Under the pieces are notes generated by a model. That model was given only the letters and a program-made list of their open reading frames with translations. It was not told where the DNA came from and made no database searches. From contig NC_086179.1 of NCBI RefSeq assembly GCF_023053635.1, positions 186,501 to 250,500 of the forward strand: a stretch of 64,000 nucleotides of DNA. Direction: 5' to 3'. Position numbers and translations under genes: made by a program. The DNA is from Elgaria multicarinata webbii (taxonomy: Eukaryota; Chordata; Lepidosauria; Squamata; Anguidae). Of this stretch, positions 22,076-34,000 are shown piece by piece. How positions within the stretch are numbered: the first letter of the stretch is position 1; each line of letters opens with the position of its first letter.

Positions 22076-23885
22076 AGGCCTAACCAGGGCCGAATAGAGA
22101 GGAACCAGTACCTCACGTGATTTGGAAGCTATACTTCTATTAATGCAGCCCAAAATAGCATTTGCCTTTCTTGCAGCCATATCGCACTGTTGGCTCATAT
22201 TGTGATCTACAACAATTCCAAGATCTTTCTCGTTTGTAGTATTGCTGAGCCAAGTGTCCCCCATCTTGTAACTGTGCCTTTGGTTTCTATTCCCTAAATG
22301 TAGAACTTGGCATTTATCCCTATTAAATTTCATTCTGTGGTTTTCAGCCCAGCACTCCAGCCTATCAAGATCACTTTGAAGTTTGTTTCTGTCTTCCAGG
22401 GTATTAGCTATCCCACCCAATTTTGTGTCATCTGCAAATTTGATCAGCGTTCCCTGCACCTCCTCGTCCAAATCATTAATAAAACTGTTGAAGAGCACTG
22501 GGCCCAGGACTGAGCCCTGCGGCACCCCACTCGTTGCTTCTCCCCAGCTTGAGAAGGTTCCATTGATAAGTACTCTTTGAGACCGATTCTGTAGCCAACT
22601 GTGAATCCACCTAATAGTTGTTCCATCTAGTCCACTTTTAGCTAGTTTGATAATCAGAATATCATTGGGCACTTTGTCAAAAGCTTTGCTGAAGTCAAGA
22701 TATAAGATGTCCACAGCATTCCGACAGTTCACAAGAGAGGTTACCTGATCAAAAAATGAGATCATATTAGTCTAACAGGATTTGTTCCTGACAAATCCAT
22801 GTTGGCTTCTAGTAATCACTGCATTGATTTCAAGGTGTTTACAGATTGACTTCTTTATAATCTGGTCCAGAATTTTCCCAGGGATGGATGTCAGACTGAC
22901 TGGTCTGTAGTTCCCAGGTTCCTCCTTTTTGCCCTTTTTGAAGATAGGGACAACGTTAGCCCTCCTCCAGTCGTCCGGCACCTCACCCGTCTTCCATGAT
23001 TTTGCAAAGATAATAGACAAAGATTCTGAGAGTTCTTCTGCTAGCTCCTTCATTACTCTAGGATGCAGTTCATCGGGCCCTGGAGATTTGAACTCATTCA
23101 AGGAAATTAGGTGTTCTTTGGCCATTTGTTTATCGATCTCAAACTGCAATCCTGCCCCCTCAACTTCTGCTTCACTTTTTCCAGGGGGGTCATAGACCCG
23201 CTTTTGGGAGAAGACTGAGGCAAAGTAGGAATTGAGCACTACAGCCTTTTGTTTGTCGTCTGTTATCAATTTGCCATCCTCATTAAGCAGTTGAACCACC
23301 ATTTCTTTCCTCTGTCTTTTACTACTCACGTAATACTACTCACGAAGAAAGCCTTTTTATTGCTTTTAGCATCCCTCGCTAATCTCAGCTCATTCTGAGC
23401 TTTAGCCTTCCTGACGCCGTTTCGGCACTTCTGCGCCACTTGTCTGTACTCTTCTTTTGTAGCCTGGCCTTCCTTCCACTTCCTATATGTATCCCTTTTT
23501 GTTTTCAGGTCATCTCTAAGCTCTTTGTGGAGCCACATTGGTTTCCTCTGTTGTCTTCTATCTTTTCTCCTTGTTGGAATTGTTTGTAACTGTGCCTTTA
23601 AAATTTCATTTTTTAAATACTCCCACCCATCCTGCACTCCTTTTCTCATTAGGCTCCCTTGCCACGGGACCTTACTTATTATAGTTCTGAGTTTATTAAA
23701 ATTAGCTTTCCTAAAATCCAGAGTACGTGTATGGCTACGTTCGACTTTTGTCTCCTTCATCATCAAGAATTCCAGTATGACATGGTCACTTTCCCCCAGA
23801 GTTCCCATAACTGCCACTTTATCCACTAAGTCATCCCTATTGGTCAATAACAAGTCAAGGATTGCCGATCCTCTAGTTCCTTACA
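22076..23885 (-). mobile_element. Minus-strand CR1, RT to endonuclease part (right piece)
   Basis: On the minus strand this encodes CR1 RT ([34 protein letters not shown]) and upstream the end of the endonuclease (ESDHVILEF). It ends abruptly at about 23885, a 5' truncation. A small duplication near 23329-23345 shifts the frame. With the pieces at 18212 and 21437 it makes about 2.35 kb of one CR1. Confidence 0.88.
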
Positions 23886-24180
23886 TGAGGACAGGATTGA
23901 TCCAGTGGACATTGTCAAAGGCCTTTTGGAAATCCAATTAGACAAAGTCTCTCACCAAAGACTCCTGAGCAAATATAGCAGTCATGGAATAAGAGGAGAG
24001 GTCCTCTAATGGACCAGTAACTGCTTAAAGAACAGAAAGTGGAGATTAGGAATAAATGGTAAATTCTCTCAATGGAAGGATGTTAATAGTGGGGTCCCAC
24101 ATGTACCTGCATTGGAACAAACAAGAATTAGTAATGGCCACCAATTTGGTTGGCCTGAAAAGGGTGTAAGACAAATTCCT
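23886..24180. mobile_element. Old CR1 RT fragments
   Basis: Antisense remnants (GTCAAAGGCCTTTTGGAAATCC) precede sense remnants (WRLGINGKFSQWKDVNSGVP) of older CR1 copies. They are highly diverged. Confidence 0.5.
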
Positions 24181-24264
24181 GGAGAAGGGCATTAATGGAT
24201 ACTAGTCCTGAAGCCTCTATGCTACCTCCACTATCAGAGGCAGAAAGACAGTAAGAAAATACGA

Positions 24265-24478
24265 AGAGCCATGCTGGATCAGACCAAGAGTCCATCTAAT
24301 CCAGCATTGTGTTCACACAGTGGCCAACCAGCTTTTAACCAGGAACCCACAAGCAGGACGTAAGTGAGCAGCACCCTACCGCCCACGTGTCCCAGCAACT
24401 GGTGTATGTAGGCTTACTGCTTCTGCTATTGGAGGTAGCACAAAGCTATCAAGACTAGTAGCCATTAATAGAATTCAG
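24265..24478 (-). mobile_element. CR1 3' fragment (older subfamily), antisense
   Basis: Starts AGAGCCATGCTGGATCAGACC and contains GTTCACACAGTGGCCAACCAG, the reverse of the 3' end seen at 8108-8395. Confidence 0.75.
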
Positions 24479-24518
24479 TGAGGTGCATTCATGGGATTTT
24501 AGTATGACTTGGGTTTAA

Positions 24519-24850
24519 ATGCAGTTTAAATCAATGGGATTTCATCAGGATCAAGCAGGATTTAGTCCAAGACGTCATATTGCAGATCCTATTCAAAGAC
24601 TTCTGAATATAATTTGGGATGCTCCATTTAAAAAACAGTCCTTAGCCTTATTCTCTTTGGATGTTTTTAAGGCATTTGATTGTCTTGAATGGGCATATTT
24701 GTTAAAAGTTCTTCAAGCATATCAGCTGGGTAATCAATTTACAGTGGCAGTTTCAAGTCTATTACTGTAAACAGGGCCATAGTTATAATAAATCAGATGG
24801 ATTTGTTACCAATCCCGATTGGAAGAGGAACAAAACAAGTCTGTCCACTA
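24519..24850 (+). mobile_element. L1-type RT fragment
   Basis: Encodes GFHQDQAGFSPRRHIADPIQ and LALFSLDVFKAFDCLEWAYL, matching the L1 RT blocks (DQAGFIPGRQ..., LSLDAEKAFDRLEW). It is followed by PIGRGTKQVCPLGI (normally [11 protein letters not shown]) in another frame. It is short and decayed, ending where the CR1 fragment at 24851 begins. Confidence 0.7.
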
Positions 24851-24977
24851 GGCATTCAAGAGGCAGATGGACAACCATCTGTCAGGGATGCGTTAAGGTG
24901 GATTCCTGCATTGAGCTGGGGGTTGGACTCGATGGCCTAATAGGCCCCTACCAACTCTACTATTCAATGATTCTATG
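24851..24977 (+). mobile_element. CR1 3' end fragment
   Basis: CATTCAAGAGGCAGATGGAC through GGTTGGACTCGATGGCCTAA to ATTCAATGATTCTATG is the young-type CR1 3' end, about 125 bp. Confidence 0.85.
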
Positions 24978-25119
24978 CTGGATCAGACCAAGGGTCGATC
25001 AAGTCCAGCACTCTGTTCACAGTGGACAACCAGAACTTGGCCAGGGCAATGGACACAGTACAACAGGACTCTCCCACCCATGCTCCCCAGCAACTGCTAT
25101 ACACAGGCGTACTGCCTCT
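24977..25119 (-). mobile_element. CR1 3' fragment (older subfamily), antisense
   Basis: CTGGATCAGACCAAGGGTCG and the GTTCACAGTGGACAACCAGA stretch match the reversed end at 24265, truncated by the L2 piece that follows. Confidence 0.65.
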
Positions 25120-25612
25120 TATAAACTTCTCCTGTTGACCTACAAAGCTTTTCACTGTCTAGCTCCTTCCTATCTCTCCTCTCTCCTCTCACACTATTGC
25201 CCCGCTCATGCTCTTCGCTCCTCTGATGCCATGTTTCTCGCCTGCCCAAGGGTCTCTACTTCCCTTGCTCGGCTTCGTCCATTTTCTTCTGCTGCCCCTT
25301 ATGCCTGGAACGCTCTTCCAGAACATTTGAGAACTACAAGTTCAACCGCAGCTTTTAAAGCTCAGCTAAAAACTTTTTTTTCCTAAAGCTTTTAAAACTT
25401 GATTTTGTTCTGACTTTATACTGATTTTGTTCTGACTTTATACTGTTAGTTTTACCCTACCCAGTGCCTGTTTACCCTACCCTGTGCCTGTTTGCATTCT
25501 CTTCCCCTCCTTGTTTTATTATGATTTTATTAGAATGTAAGCCTATGCGGCAGGGTCTTGCTATTTACTGTTTTACTCTGTACAGCACCATGTACATTGA
25601 TGGTGCTATATA

Positions 25613-25667
<55 letters not shown>

Positions 25668-25668
25668 G
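25120..25668 (+). mobile_element. L2 3'-end fragment with (TAA)n
   Basis: Encodes YKLLLLTYKAFHCLAPSYLS to QLKTFFS, then the L2 3' UTR with a duplicated GATTTTGTTCTGACTTTATACT, then GCTATATAAATAAT(AAT)n. About 95% like the L2 at 13289 by eye. Confidence 0.88.
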
Positions 25669-26453
25669 CACATAGCCATCAGGACAGGAAGCCATTGATA
25701 GCCTTCTCCTCCAGGAATTTATCCAACCCCCCTTTAAGGTCATGCAAACAGGTGGCCATCACTACATCTTGTGGTAGCAGCAAATTCCATAGTTTAAACT
25801 ATGTGCTGCATGAAGAGGTACTTCCCTTTATCTGTCCTGAATCTCCCAGCAATCAGCTTCATGGGATGACTCCACTGGGTTCTAGTATTACAGGAGAGAG
25901 AAATGTCTCCCTCTCCATACCATGCATAATTTTGCACATCTCTATCATGTCTCCCCTTATCCTCTTTTTTTCCAAGCTAGACAAGCCCAACTGTTGTAAA
26001 CCTCCCTCGTAGGGGAGATGCTCTGGCCTCTGGATCATTCTAGTTGCCCTTTCTGTACTTTCCCCAGCTCTATAATTTTATGAACAAGTTGAAAAGAATT
26101 GGTCTCAATACCAATCTCTGTGGGACCCCACTATTTACTTCCCTCCATTGGGAGAATTTACCATTTGCTCAGGAGTCTTTGGTGAGGGACTTTATCAAAA
26201 GCCTTTTGGAAGTCCAAGTACCAATTAAACAATATTCACCGGATCACCCATCTACATGTTTATTGACATTCAATGCACTCTAAGAGATTAGTGAAACAGG
26301 ACTTGTCTTTGCAAAAACCGTTTTCTTTTTCAGAAGACCTTGTCGTCCTACATACTTACCAATTTGGTCTTTAATAATGCTTTCAACCGATTTAACCCAG
26401 AACAGATGTTAAGCTAATCAGCCTGTGATTTCCCAGATCCCCCGGCTACGTGA
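25669..26453 (-). mobile_element. Older CR1 LINE, antisense, RT to near the 3' end
   Basis: Reversed coding sequence of the older CR1 subfamily: TCCTCCAGGAATTTATCC, TCATGTCTCCCCTTATCC, GGACCCCACTATTTAC (reversed SGVPQ region) and ATCAAAAGCCTTTTGGAAGT (reversed KAFDK region). It is much diverged. Confidence 0.7.
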
Positions 26454-26773
26454 CAGGACCGTCCACGCCACTAGCACTCAGGACCTGCTTCCATCCCCCG
26501 TGCTGAAGTGTGTCAGGGTTTAAGCCTGCTGCTGCTGCTGCTGCTCCTGTCTCGCCGTTATTCTTTTAGGCCTCACAGCTCCGCAGTCCAGCCCTCAGTT
26601 TCCCATTCCATGGCCAACTGTCTCCTCTTCACTCACTCTTCCACAGGACACACCAGTTGTTTGAAATTAATTGGAATTTATTAACATAAGTAAATGTGTG
26701 CACAAAAGCTTACTGGTTTCCTCAGTTGCAATGTGTATGGTTACAAGGCTTCTTTGTGTAATGGTTTCTGTAA
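26454..26773. other. Unassigned DNA, (CTG)n
   Basis: A (CTG)6-like run is at about 26527-26545. No gene recognised. The left flank of the MITE ends here with TAA (26771-26773). Confidence 0.4.
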
Positions 26774-26904
26774 GGCCGTAGCTAGACCTAAGGTTTATCC
26801 CAGGATCATCCAGGGTTCGTCCCTGCCTGAGCGCTGGATGCCCTGCGATGAACAGGTTTGACCCCAGGACAATCCTGGGATAAACCTTAGGTCTAGCTAC
26901 GGCC
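26774..26904. mobile_element. 131-bp palindromic MITE with 33-bp perfect terminal inverted repeats
   Basis: Left terminus GGCCGTAGCTAGACCTAAGG (26774 onward) is the exact reverse complement of the right terminus (26872-26904) over 33 bases; the likeness continues for about ten more with mismatches. It is flanked on both sides by TAA (26771-26773 and 26905-26907). A 3-bp TAA/TTA target duplication is the mark of PIF/Harbinger elements, so a nonautonomous Harbinger is the best guess. Perfect termini suggest a recent insertion. Confidence 0.75.
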
Positions 26905-27812
26905 TAAGTTCTTTCTTAAAAGGTTCCACTACAGAATACTACTATCTATTCTCAGCAAGACCCCCACACCAATCCTTCCTATCCAGAACCTGCCTCTCAC
27001 TGCCTTCATGTAATCATCCATACTACTACTACTACTACTACTACTACTACAGAAACATCCACTTCTTTTCATATAATCATCCACTTCTCCTACTACAGAC
27101 TCGTACACTGCTGTCTTGTAATCATCCACTTCTGACTTAAATCATACACCTTAATGTCTTCTTGTCAGCTCAGGGTATTTATTATATAGAAAGCTCTATT
27201 TCTCCAGCTCCTCCCACTCTTACATAGCCAGCCAATCCAAGCACTCCCCCTCCACCATCCAATCAGCACTCAGGCATTCACCCCTTTCCCCTTCTTCTGT
27301 TCCTACTTACATGATCTATGAATACAAATTGTAAGTACATTGAGGCCGACTTACTTCCTGGAACTTTATGCATGATATAAACAATAACTTTGCAAATATC
27401 TACATTTAAGGCAGCTGAACATCACAGCAGCCGCTATGAAAAAGGCCACATTCATGCCAGAGATCATTAGGAAAGGAATAGAAATTCAAACTGCTGATAT
27501 CATGATGCCTTTGCACAAATATTCTGGTGCAACCACACTTGGAAGTGAAATGGCAATAGGGAGAAAGCAATATTCCAAACAAACAAACACGTTCACTGTA
27601 GTCATACTTTATTCATGGGTTATAAAGCCTGATTCAGTGCCCTGCAGGCAAATGAGCTCAGAGACGCAACGGTTACAGAAAGGGATTAAAAGGGACTCTG
27701 CCCTGGTGGTGCCCCGTTCAGAAGGCCGCCCCAAGGGCCCCTTCCCTTCTGGGCAGCCTTCCCACGGGGCCCGGCTTCCGACTCGTGCAGCAATGGGTCC
27801 GGGACCGCTGTC
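26905..27812. other. Tandem (TAC)n region and CR1 scrap, 3' of GCNA
   Basis: 26985-27140 holds (TAC)n at about 27023-27050 among repeated AATCATCCACTTCT units. 27455-27560 resembles a CR1 RT piece (GGAATAGAAATTCAAACTGC, CAACCACACTTGG). The 3' UTR of GCNA should lie between about 27600 and 27812 on the minus strand; no clear AATAAA was fixed. Confidence 0.4.
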
Positions 27813-28083
27813 CTAGTCCTTCTCGGGAGGAGGACAAGGGCTGTGGAGACTAGCCTGGGCTGCAAAATCTGCGCTGAGTTTCTTCATGATTGCCCTGTGG
27901 CTCAAGTCTTGTTGCGTGCGCTTAGCGGAGCCGTAGTTTTCCTTCACGTACTTTGCAAATGGAGCAAGGGGCGCTTTAGCAGGCGTGCCATCTTTCTGCA
28001 TGGGTTGGCATAGCACAAACTGCCCTTTGCAAAGGGCACAGACAAAGCGCTGCGTGTCCAGGGATTTGGAGTGGCGCCCAATC
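27813..28083 (-). CDS. GCNA: GCNA exon 11 (last), C-terminal domain
   Basis: Acceptor CTTTGTCCTTTTAG precedes 28083. The G at 28083 completes the ACG codon begun in the previous exon. It encodes [20 protein letters not shown] (zinc-ribbon-like Cys pair) and [12 protein letters not shown], the HMG-like tail typical of GCNA, with stop TAG at 27815-27813. Confidence 0.92.
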
Positions 28084-31000
28084 CTAAAAGGACAAAGGCA
28101 AGAAGATCTGTGAGGGAGCAGCAGCTTGGCTGTAATTGGCTGCCGACTAACAGGAACCCCACAGCAAAAGGTAACAGAAAGACTGCAGCCCAGCACTTTC
28201 AATGCCCAGCTGGAGGAGTGGCAGTCTTAAGGAGGATATTATGGAAACACAAAGTACTATAAGGGGTGAAAAAAGGGGTAGGGCCGGCAGTGAATGTTAG
28301 AGGTCAATGACAGGTGAGGGAGAGAGGAACAGACAGCTACGTTTCCCATCAATTTTCACCCCACTTCTTAGGAAAAAGATTCCTTGAAGCTGCTAACAAA
28401 AAAACAAATAAAAATGCATGTTAAAATAGAATAACACCAGCTAAAACCAACCTTGTAGAGATCAGAGTCAAAAGCAGGGACACAATAAGCCAATTTCAAG
28501 GCATGATCAGTGATTGATCAACAAAAGCACCCCAGAAGAGAAGCCTCAAATGTTGTCCTAAAACTAAGAAGTGAGCTGGATGGGGAAGCCTCTCTGGACA
28601 GGGGGGGCCACCGCTGAGAAAGCCCTGCCTGCCACCCCGGCACCCAGCACAGCTGAGACACAGGCACCAGGCCCTTCTCTGCCATGTTCAGTTGGTGAAA
28701 AGAGAGAGGGCCTGGTTGATTTTGGCACCCAGATTATGCAACAACCTCCTCACTGTCTGTGGGGGGAAACAGGCCAGGAATGGGGAAAATGAACTGGTTT
28801 GGTCATCTGTGAGGCAATTCATGGCTAATGGTTTATTATTATTACTATTATTATTTATTACATTTATTTACCGCCCCATAGCTGAAGCTCTCTGGGCAGT
28901 TTACAAAAGTTAAAAACAGTTAATGGTTAACATAAACTGTGGCGTAACGTTACATGCAAGCACAGCCAATGAACTGCCACAGCCCCTTCAGGACCTTGCA
29001 CAACTGACCCCAATTCAGAGCATCCCACGTAAACCAGATCATTCTCTAAAATGGTTTCCATTACAGAGGGCTTCAAATGTTGTTCAAGGTACTCTTTCTG
29101 CAGCAGTGTCCTTTCTGAAAAACAGAATATTCAAGGTCTCTGAAACCACTGACATCCAGCCGGCCCACCTCCGCTCCCTTGGCCTGAACATCCAGTCTTT
29201 AAGGGTAAGTGCCTGCTTTACAAGGAGGCCTCAAAGGCCTGGAAGAGAGGAGCCGAAAGGCAAAGCCGTTCCCGGCTGAATTAGCCGGGATTGGCAATAG
29301 GCAAGCAGGCGTAACGTGGGACGAGACTTCCCAAGCAGCTCGTTTGCCTCCACAGGGGAGACGAGCAGACCCTGGCCCTGCCTCACCAGAGAAGCAGCCG
29401 TTCGGGCCAAGGGAGCGGAGGTGGGCTGGCTGGAGGGCACTCCCTGGTGACTCTGCTGGGGCTTTGAAGGATACGGCTTTTCATGCAGAGCTGGTGGGGA
29501 CTCAGAAGGCCTCTATTTCATGGGGAGAGAACAGCAGAGCACTGGCCTTCACCCCCAGGGTGTGGGTGTGGAAGAAAGCAGGCTGGCAGGCTGGAGCAGA
29601 GCAGAGGGGGTCCCCCACAGGAATGCTCCTTTTCTGAGAAGCAACAGCAGCAGCATGAAATACACCTTTGGTTTGGGTGGGGCCAGTGTCCGCCATTCCC
29701 TGTTTTGCTCTGTTCAAGGGGAGCCTACGTTTCTTCAGTTTTCTCTTCCTCCCTTTAACCTCCCCCCCTCCCGCCTTCCATTGCTTTCTGCTGCTAATTT
29801 CCCTCTTTATTTGCCTCTACCACCACCACTTTTCCCATTTTCTCTTCCTCCCCATCTTTTGTTCCTCTTTTGCTTCGGAACTTTCTCTTTCTGCTCCACC
29901 ACTTTTGCCTCACAGCCCCAGAGCGAGGTTAGGGCGAGGGGGGGATGGAAGGATGGACACGTACGTGTCTCTCTCTCTCTCTCTCTCTCTGGGAGGAGGG
30001 AGAAGTGGTGGCAAGTGATCCTACATAGGTCTACTCAGAAGGAGGGATGCCCGTGGATCTCACTGGGTCTAGACTTTTAAGCAACTGCCTTGATTCATGG
30101 TTTTCGGACTAATATGTGGATGAGAATACACTTATCCTTCAGTTTTTGAACTTTTTGAACCACTTTTGCAATACAGGTCTCAAATCAAAAAGCGATTTTT
30201 CTTTCCAAATGTGCTCACAGCCCCCCAAAAGGCTGGGGACCGGGAGTCAGGAATGGAAGAGGACCCACACATCTCCGAGAGCAGAAATGCAGGTTGCTTA
30301 CCTGTAACTGTGGTTCTTCGAGTGGTCATCTATGCATTCACACATATGGGCTTTGCGCCTGCGCAGAGACCAGACCGGAACCTTCTATAGCTGAGTGGAA
30401 CGTTTTTGGCAGGAACCCCTCCCCCACGCTACCGCGCACGTCCATGGGGTTCCCGCCCTTACCTCAGTTTACAGGAGTCCGACATTGTGCCCCCATAAAC
30501 ATGAGTGTAATTTCAATAAAGTACATTCCACGTATAACTGTGTCATATGTAAGATTCACACCACCAAGTGGGGATGGTGGGTGGGTTGTGCGAATGCATA
30601 GATGACCACTCGAAGAACCACAGTTACAGGTAAGCAACCTGCATTTCTTCTTCGTGGTCTCTATGCATCACACATATGGGCGAGTAGCAAGCTGACATAT
30701 CTTTGGAGGTGGGTTGGTGCATCATCTGAAGATCTCCGAGAGCACTGTCCTTCCAAACGAGCAGTCGTGCCTAGCACGGGTGTCCAAACTGTAGTGCCTA
30801 ACAAACATGGACGGAGTGGACCACGTTGCAGCTCTACAGACTTCTGTCAAGGGAACACCTCTGCTGAAGGCAACAGATGTTGCGACAGCTCTGGTAGAAT
30901 GAGCTGTCACAGGTTTCACAAGCTCTAGTTTAGAGATAGAGTAAGCAAGTTCAATTGTCTCTACAATCCAGCGTGACAGTTGCTGGCATGAAACAGGGAG

Positions 31001-34000
31001 TCCCTTATAAGGCTCACCATAACAAATAAACAATTGCTTTGTTTTCCTAAAACTCTCTGTCCTAGCCTTGTAAAAGGCAAGAGCTCTCCTTACATCAAGT
31101 GTATGTAAAGAAAACTCAACAGGTGTTGTTGGATTCGGAAAGAAAACTGGTAGAGTGATATATTGGGACAGATGAAAGGTTGACACTACCTTAGGCAAGA
31201 AGGCAGAGTCTGTGCGTAACACAACCTTATCTTTGTGAAAGATAGTGTAAGGAGCATCTATCCTGAGAGCTCTAAGCTCACTTGCACGTCTAGCAGAAGT
31301 GATGGCTATTAAAAAGACCGTCTTAAATGTCAGAAGCCTAAGGTCAGATGAGGCCATGGGCTCGAAGGGCTTCTTTGTCAATGCCTGTAACACCACTGAT
31401 AGGCTCCATGGTGGAACGATACTCTTTACTGTCGGTATCATATTTTTAAGCCCCTTTAAAAATTTCCTCGATGTTGGATGTACAAAAGGTGTAAAACCAT
31501 CCATGCCTCGATGAAAAGACGTAATAGCCGCTAAGTGAACTCTGATGGAAGTGAGTTTGAGTCCCTGCTGATAAAGTGCCAATAGGTATTTGAGAATCAA
31601 TGACAAAGGGCAAGATTCAGGTGCTTGATCGTTTTCCAAGGCAAAAGTTTGAAATCTCTGCCACTTTGCCGCGTAAGATTTTCTCGTTGAAGGCTTTAGT
31701 GATGCCAACAATATATGGTCTACAGTTAAATCCTTGGTACGAGAGGAGGAATGGATGATATTCTCCATGCCGTCATCTTGAGGGTCGACAGGTTTGCGTG
31801 TCGAACCCTGCCCTGGTGTCGAGACAACAGCGTCGGTATCGGTGGGAGTCTGATGTAATTCCCGTCCGACAGTCGAAGGGCGTGGGAGAACCACGTCTGT
31901 CGAGGCCACCACGGTGTGATAAGGATGCAGTCCGACCTGTCCGACCGGATTTTGGCTAGCACCTTCATCAACAGTGGAAACAGAGGAAAGATGTAAAGAA
32001 GATTTCCTTTCCAGGTTCTGGTGAAAGCATCTCCTAGCGAGTGCTTTCCTCTTCCTGCTCTGCTGCAGAACCTGGAACAAGCTGCGTTTTCTTCGGTAGC
32101 AAAGACTTCAACAGCAGGGAGGCTCCAGTACCGAAAGAGAACGTCTCTTACTTCGGTATCGAGCTCCCATTCGTGGTCGACGTGGAAAGACCTGCTGAGG
32201 GCGTCCGCAATTATGTTTTCCTTGCCCGCTACATGGATCGCCGTCAGGTGAGTATTTCTCTTTATGCACCAGTTCCAAATCCTGAGTGCCGATCGATTCA
32301 GAGGATGAGACCTTGTCCCACCTTGTCTGTTGATGTACGCCACTACCGTGGTGTTGTCCGTCGCGATTAGGACGTTTCGGCCCTTGATCATTTGTGAAAA
32401 AGTTTTTATTGCATTCTCCACCGCTAGCAGTTCTAGGTGGTTGATATGATGTTCCCTCTGGGAAGGAGGCCAACGACCCTGAGCTGTGAAGGAGTCGCAG
32501 TGTGCTCCCCATCCAATCAACGATGCATCCGTCGTGATCGTTACCGAAGGAGTGTTTTGTTGGAACGGAACCCCTTCTAGGAGCGTCGACATCGAAAACC
32601 ACCATTTCAGAGATGCCCTTACTTGCGTCGGGATCGGCAGGTAAGTTCGCCGGGCATCGTGTCGAAGATCGAAAGTTCTTAAAAACCAGGCCTGCAATAT
32701 TCTCATTCTGAGTCTTGCAAACCTGATGACTGCAGTTGTAGCTGCCATCAAGCCTAATAGCCTCTGAATTGTCCATGCCGAGACCTTTCGGCGGCTCTCG
32801 GTAGCGATGGCTAACTCTTGAAGGGTGCTTGCTCTGGTCGAGGGCAGGTATGCTCTCCCGTCCCGAGACGATAGGGTTACCCCTATGAAGTCCAGCTTCT
32901 GATGTGGGGTCAAGATGGATTTCTCCTCGTTGACCCACAGACCCAACGAGTCCAACAGGTTGAGGGTGGTTGAAATGTCCGCTACCAGATCTTTTTTCGG
33001 GACCGTGAAGTATCGGGAGAAAACCCCCTGGTTGAGTTCCTCTGCGGGTACTGGAGAGATGGCTCCTTTCGCTAGGAGGGTCTGTACCCTAAGAGGTTTG
33101 GTTCTATGGTCTAAGCACAATGGCGGACGACGAAGAACTGAGGTAAGGGCGGGAACCCCATGGACGTGCGCGGTAGCCTGGGGGAGGGGTTCCCGCCAAA
33201 AACGTTCCACTCAGCTATAGAAGGTTCCGGTCTGGTCTCTGCGCAGGCGCAAAGCCCATATGTGTGATGCATAGAGACCACGAAGAAGAACATCCAAATC
33301 CTAGCAGAGGTGCCTTGGCCCTGCAATCTGCACCCTGACACATGTGCCACGGAAAGGTCAGCACCTGCCGTTTGCATCCTGCCACGTATAGGGGGCCAAT
33401 GACAAACTGGGGACAGCTTATGGCAGCCACAAAGGCCATGAACCCCTGGGCCACGTTGGTAGATGCCTCTGCGTGGGTACTGGAAGCCCTCCACATGAAG
33501 AGTCTGGTGAGTCTCAACGCCAAGCCCCAGGCCACCTCCCTCTAGAAGCCCAGCCAGGGGGTCTGCTAAGCAGAAGGGGGCCCAGGGCAGGTGCTGCTCC
33601 TCGCTTGCCCAGGCCCCCCACCACAAAGAGCACACAGAACTCACCACCCTTCAGTTCCACTCCAGGAAGTCACAGGCGACAGGTGGGTGGAGCAGCTCAG
33701 CGGGTGCGGAGGGGCTGCTGGGCGCACCATGAGCCTAATGGTCTCGGCATGATGCAGCAAGGCTTCGAGACCCCGCGGCTGCGCAAGGGGGCGGACTGCA
33801 AAATCCGATGATACATCTGGACATCCCCTAAACGGAGCTCGTGTGAACGTAGCCATTCCACGAAATGGGGGTAGGGAATGTCAGGGTCTGCCAACCTTCC
33901 AGCCGTAATACTACATATGTTAACAGTATAACTGCTTGCAGGATCAGAGCCCTAAAATGCAGGACTTTACAGCCATTGGGAGGAGGGTTCCCCAAAGAGC

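Larger units (their letters stand above)
30285..33290 (-). mobile_element. DIRS-like tyrosine-recombinase retrotransposon, shortened fossil
   Basis: Parts seen: left terminal repeat (30285-30490), its inverted partner at the right end (about 33112-33290, some 165 bp alike), and an internal complementary region (about 30590-30690) whose reverse complement joins the outer ends of both termini, the hallmark of DIRS elements. Minus-strand ORFs: an RT-RNase H part (31726-33210) with RNase H strings [18 protein letters not shown] and [16 protein letters not shown], and a tyrosine recombinase (30722-32080). The ORFs overlap, as known for the family. No gag is seen and the RT portion is incomplete, so it is shorter than the usual 5-6 kb and not autonomous. 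Near-identical termini suggest moderate youth. It lies in GCNA intron 10, same strand as the gene. Confidence 0.88.

Noticed and set aside
22007-22765. 252-codon minus-strand frame ending in poly-Leu
   Set aside because: It is CR1 RT running through the reversed (TAA)n tail of the inserted L2, a junction artefact rather than a gene.
26512-27425. Possible LTR around the MITE
   Set aside because: Begins TGTCAGGG but has no partner repeat, primer site or coding region nearby.
33215-33894. Cys- and Gly-rich frames next to the DIRS element
   Set aside because: Considered as DIRS gag or a zinc-finger exon. It lies outside the element's right terminus and no motif fits.
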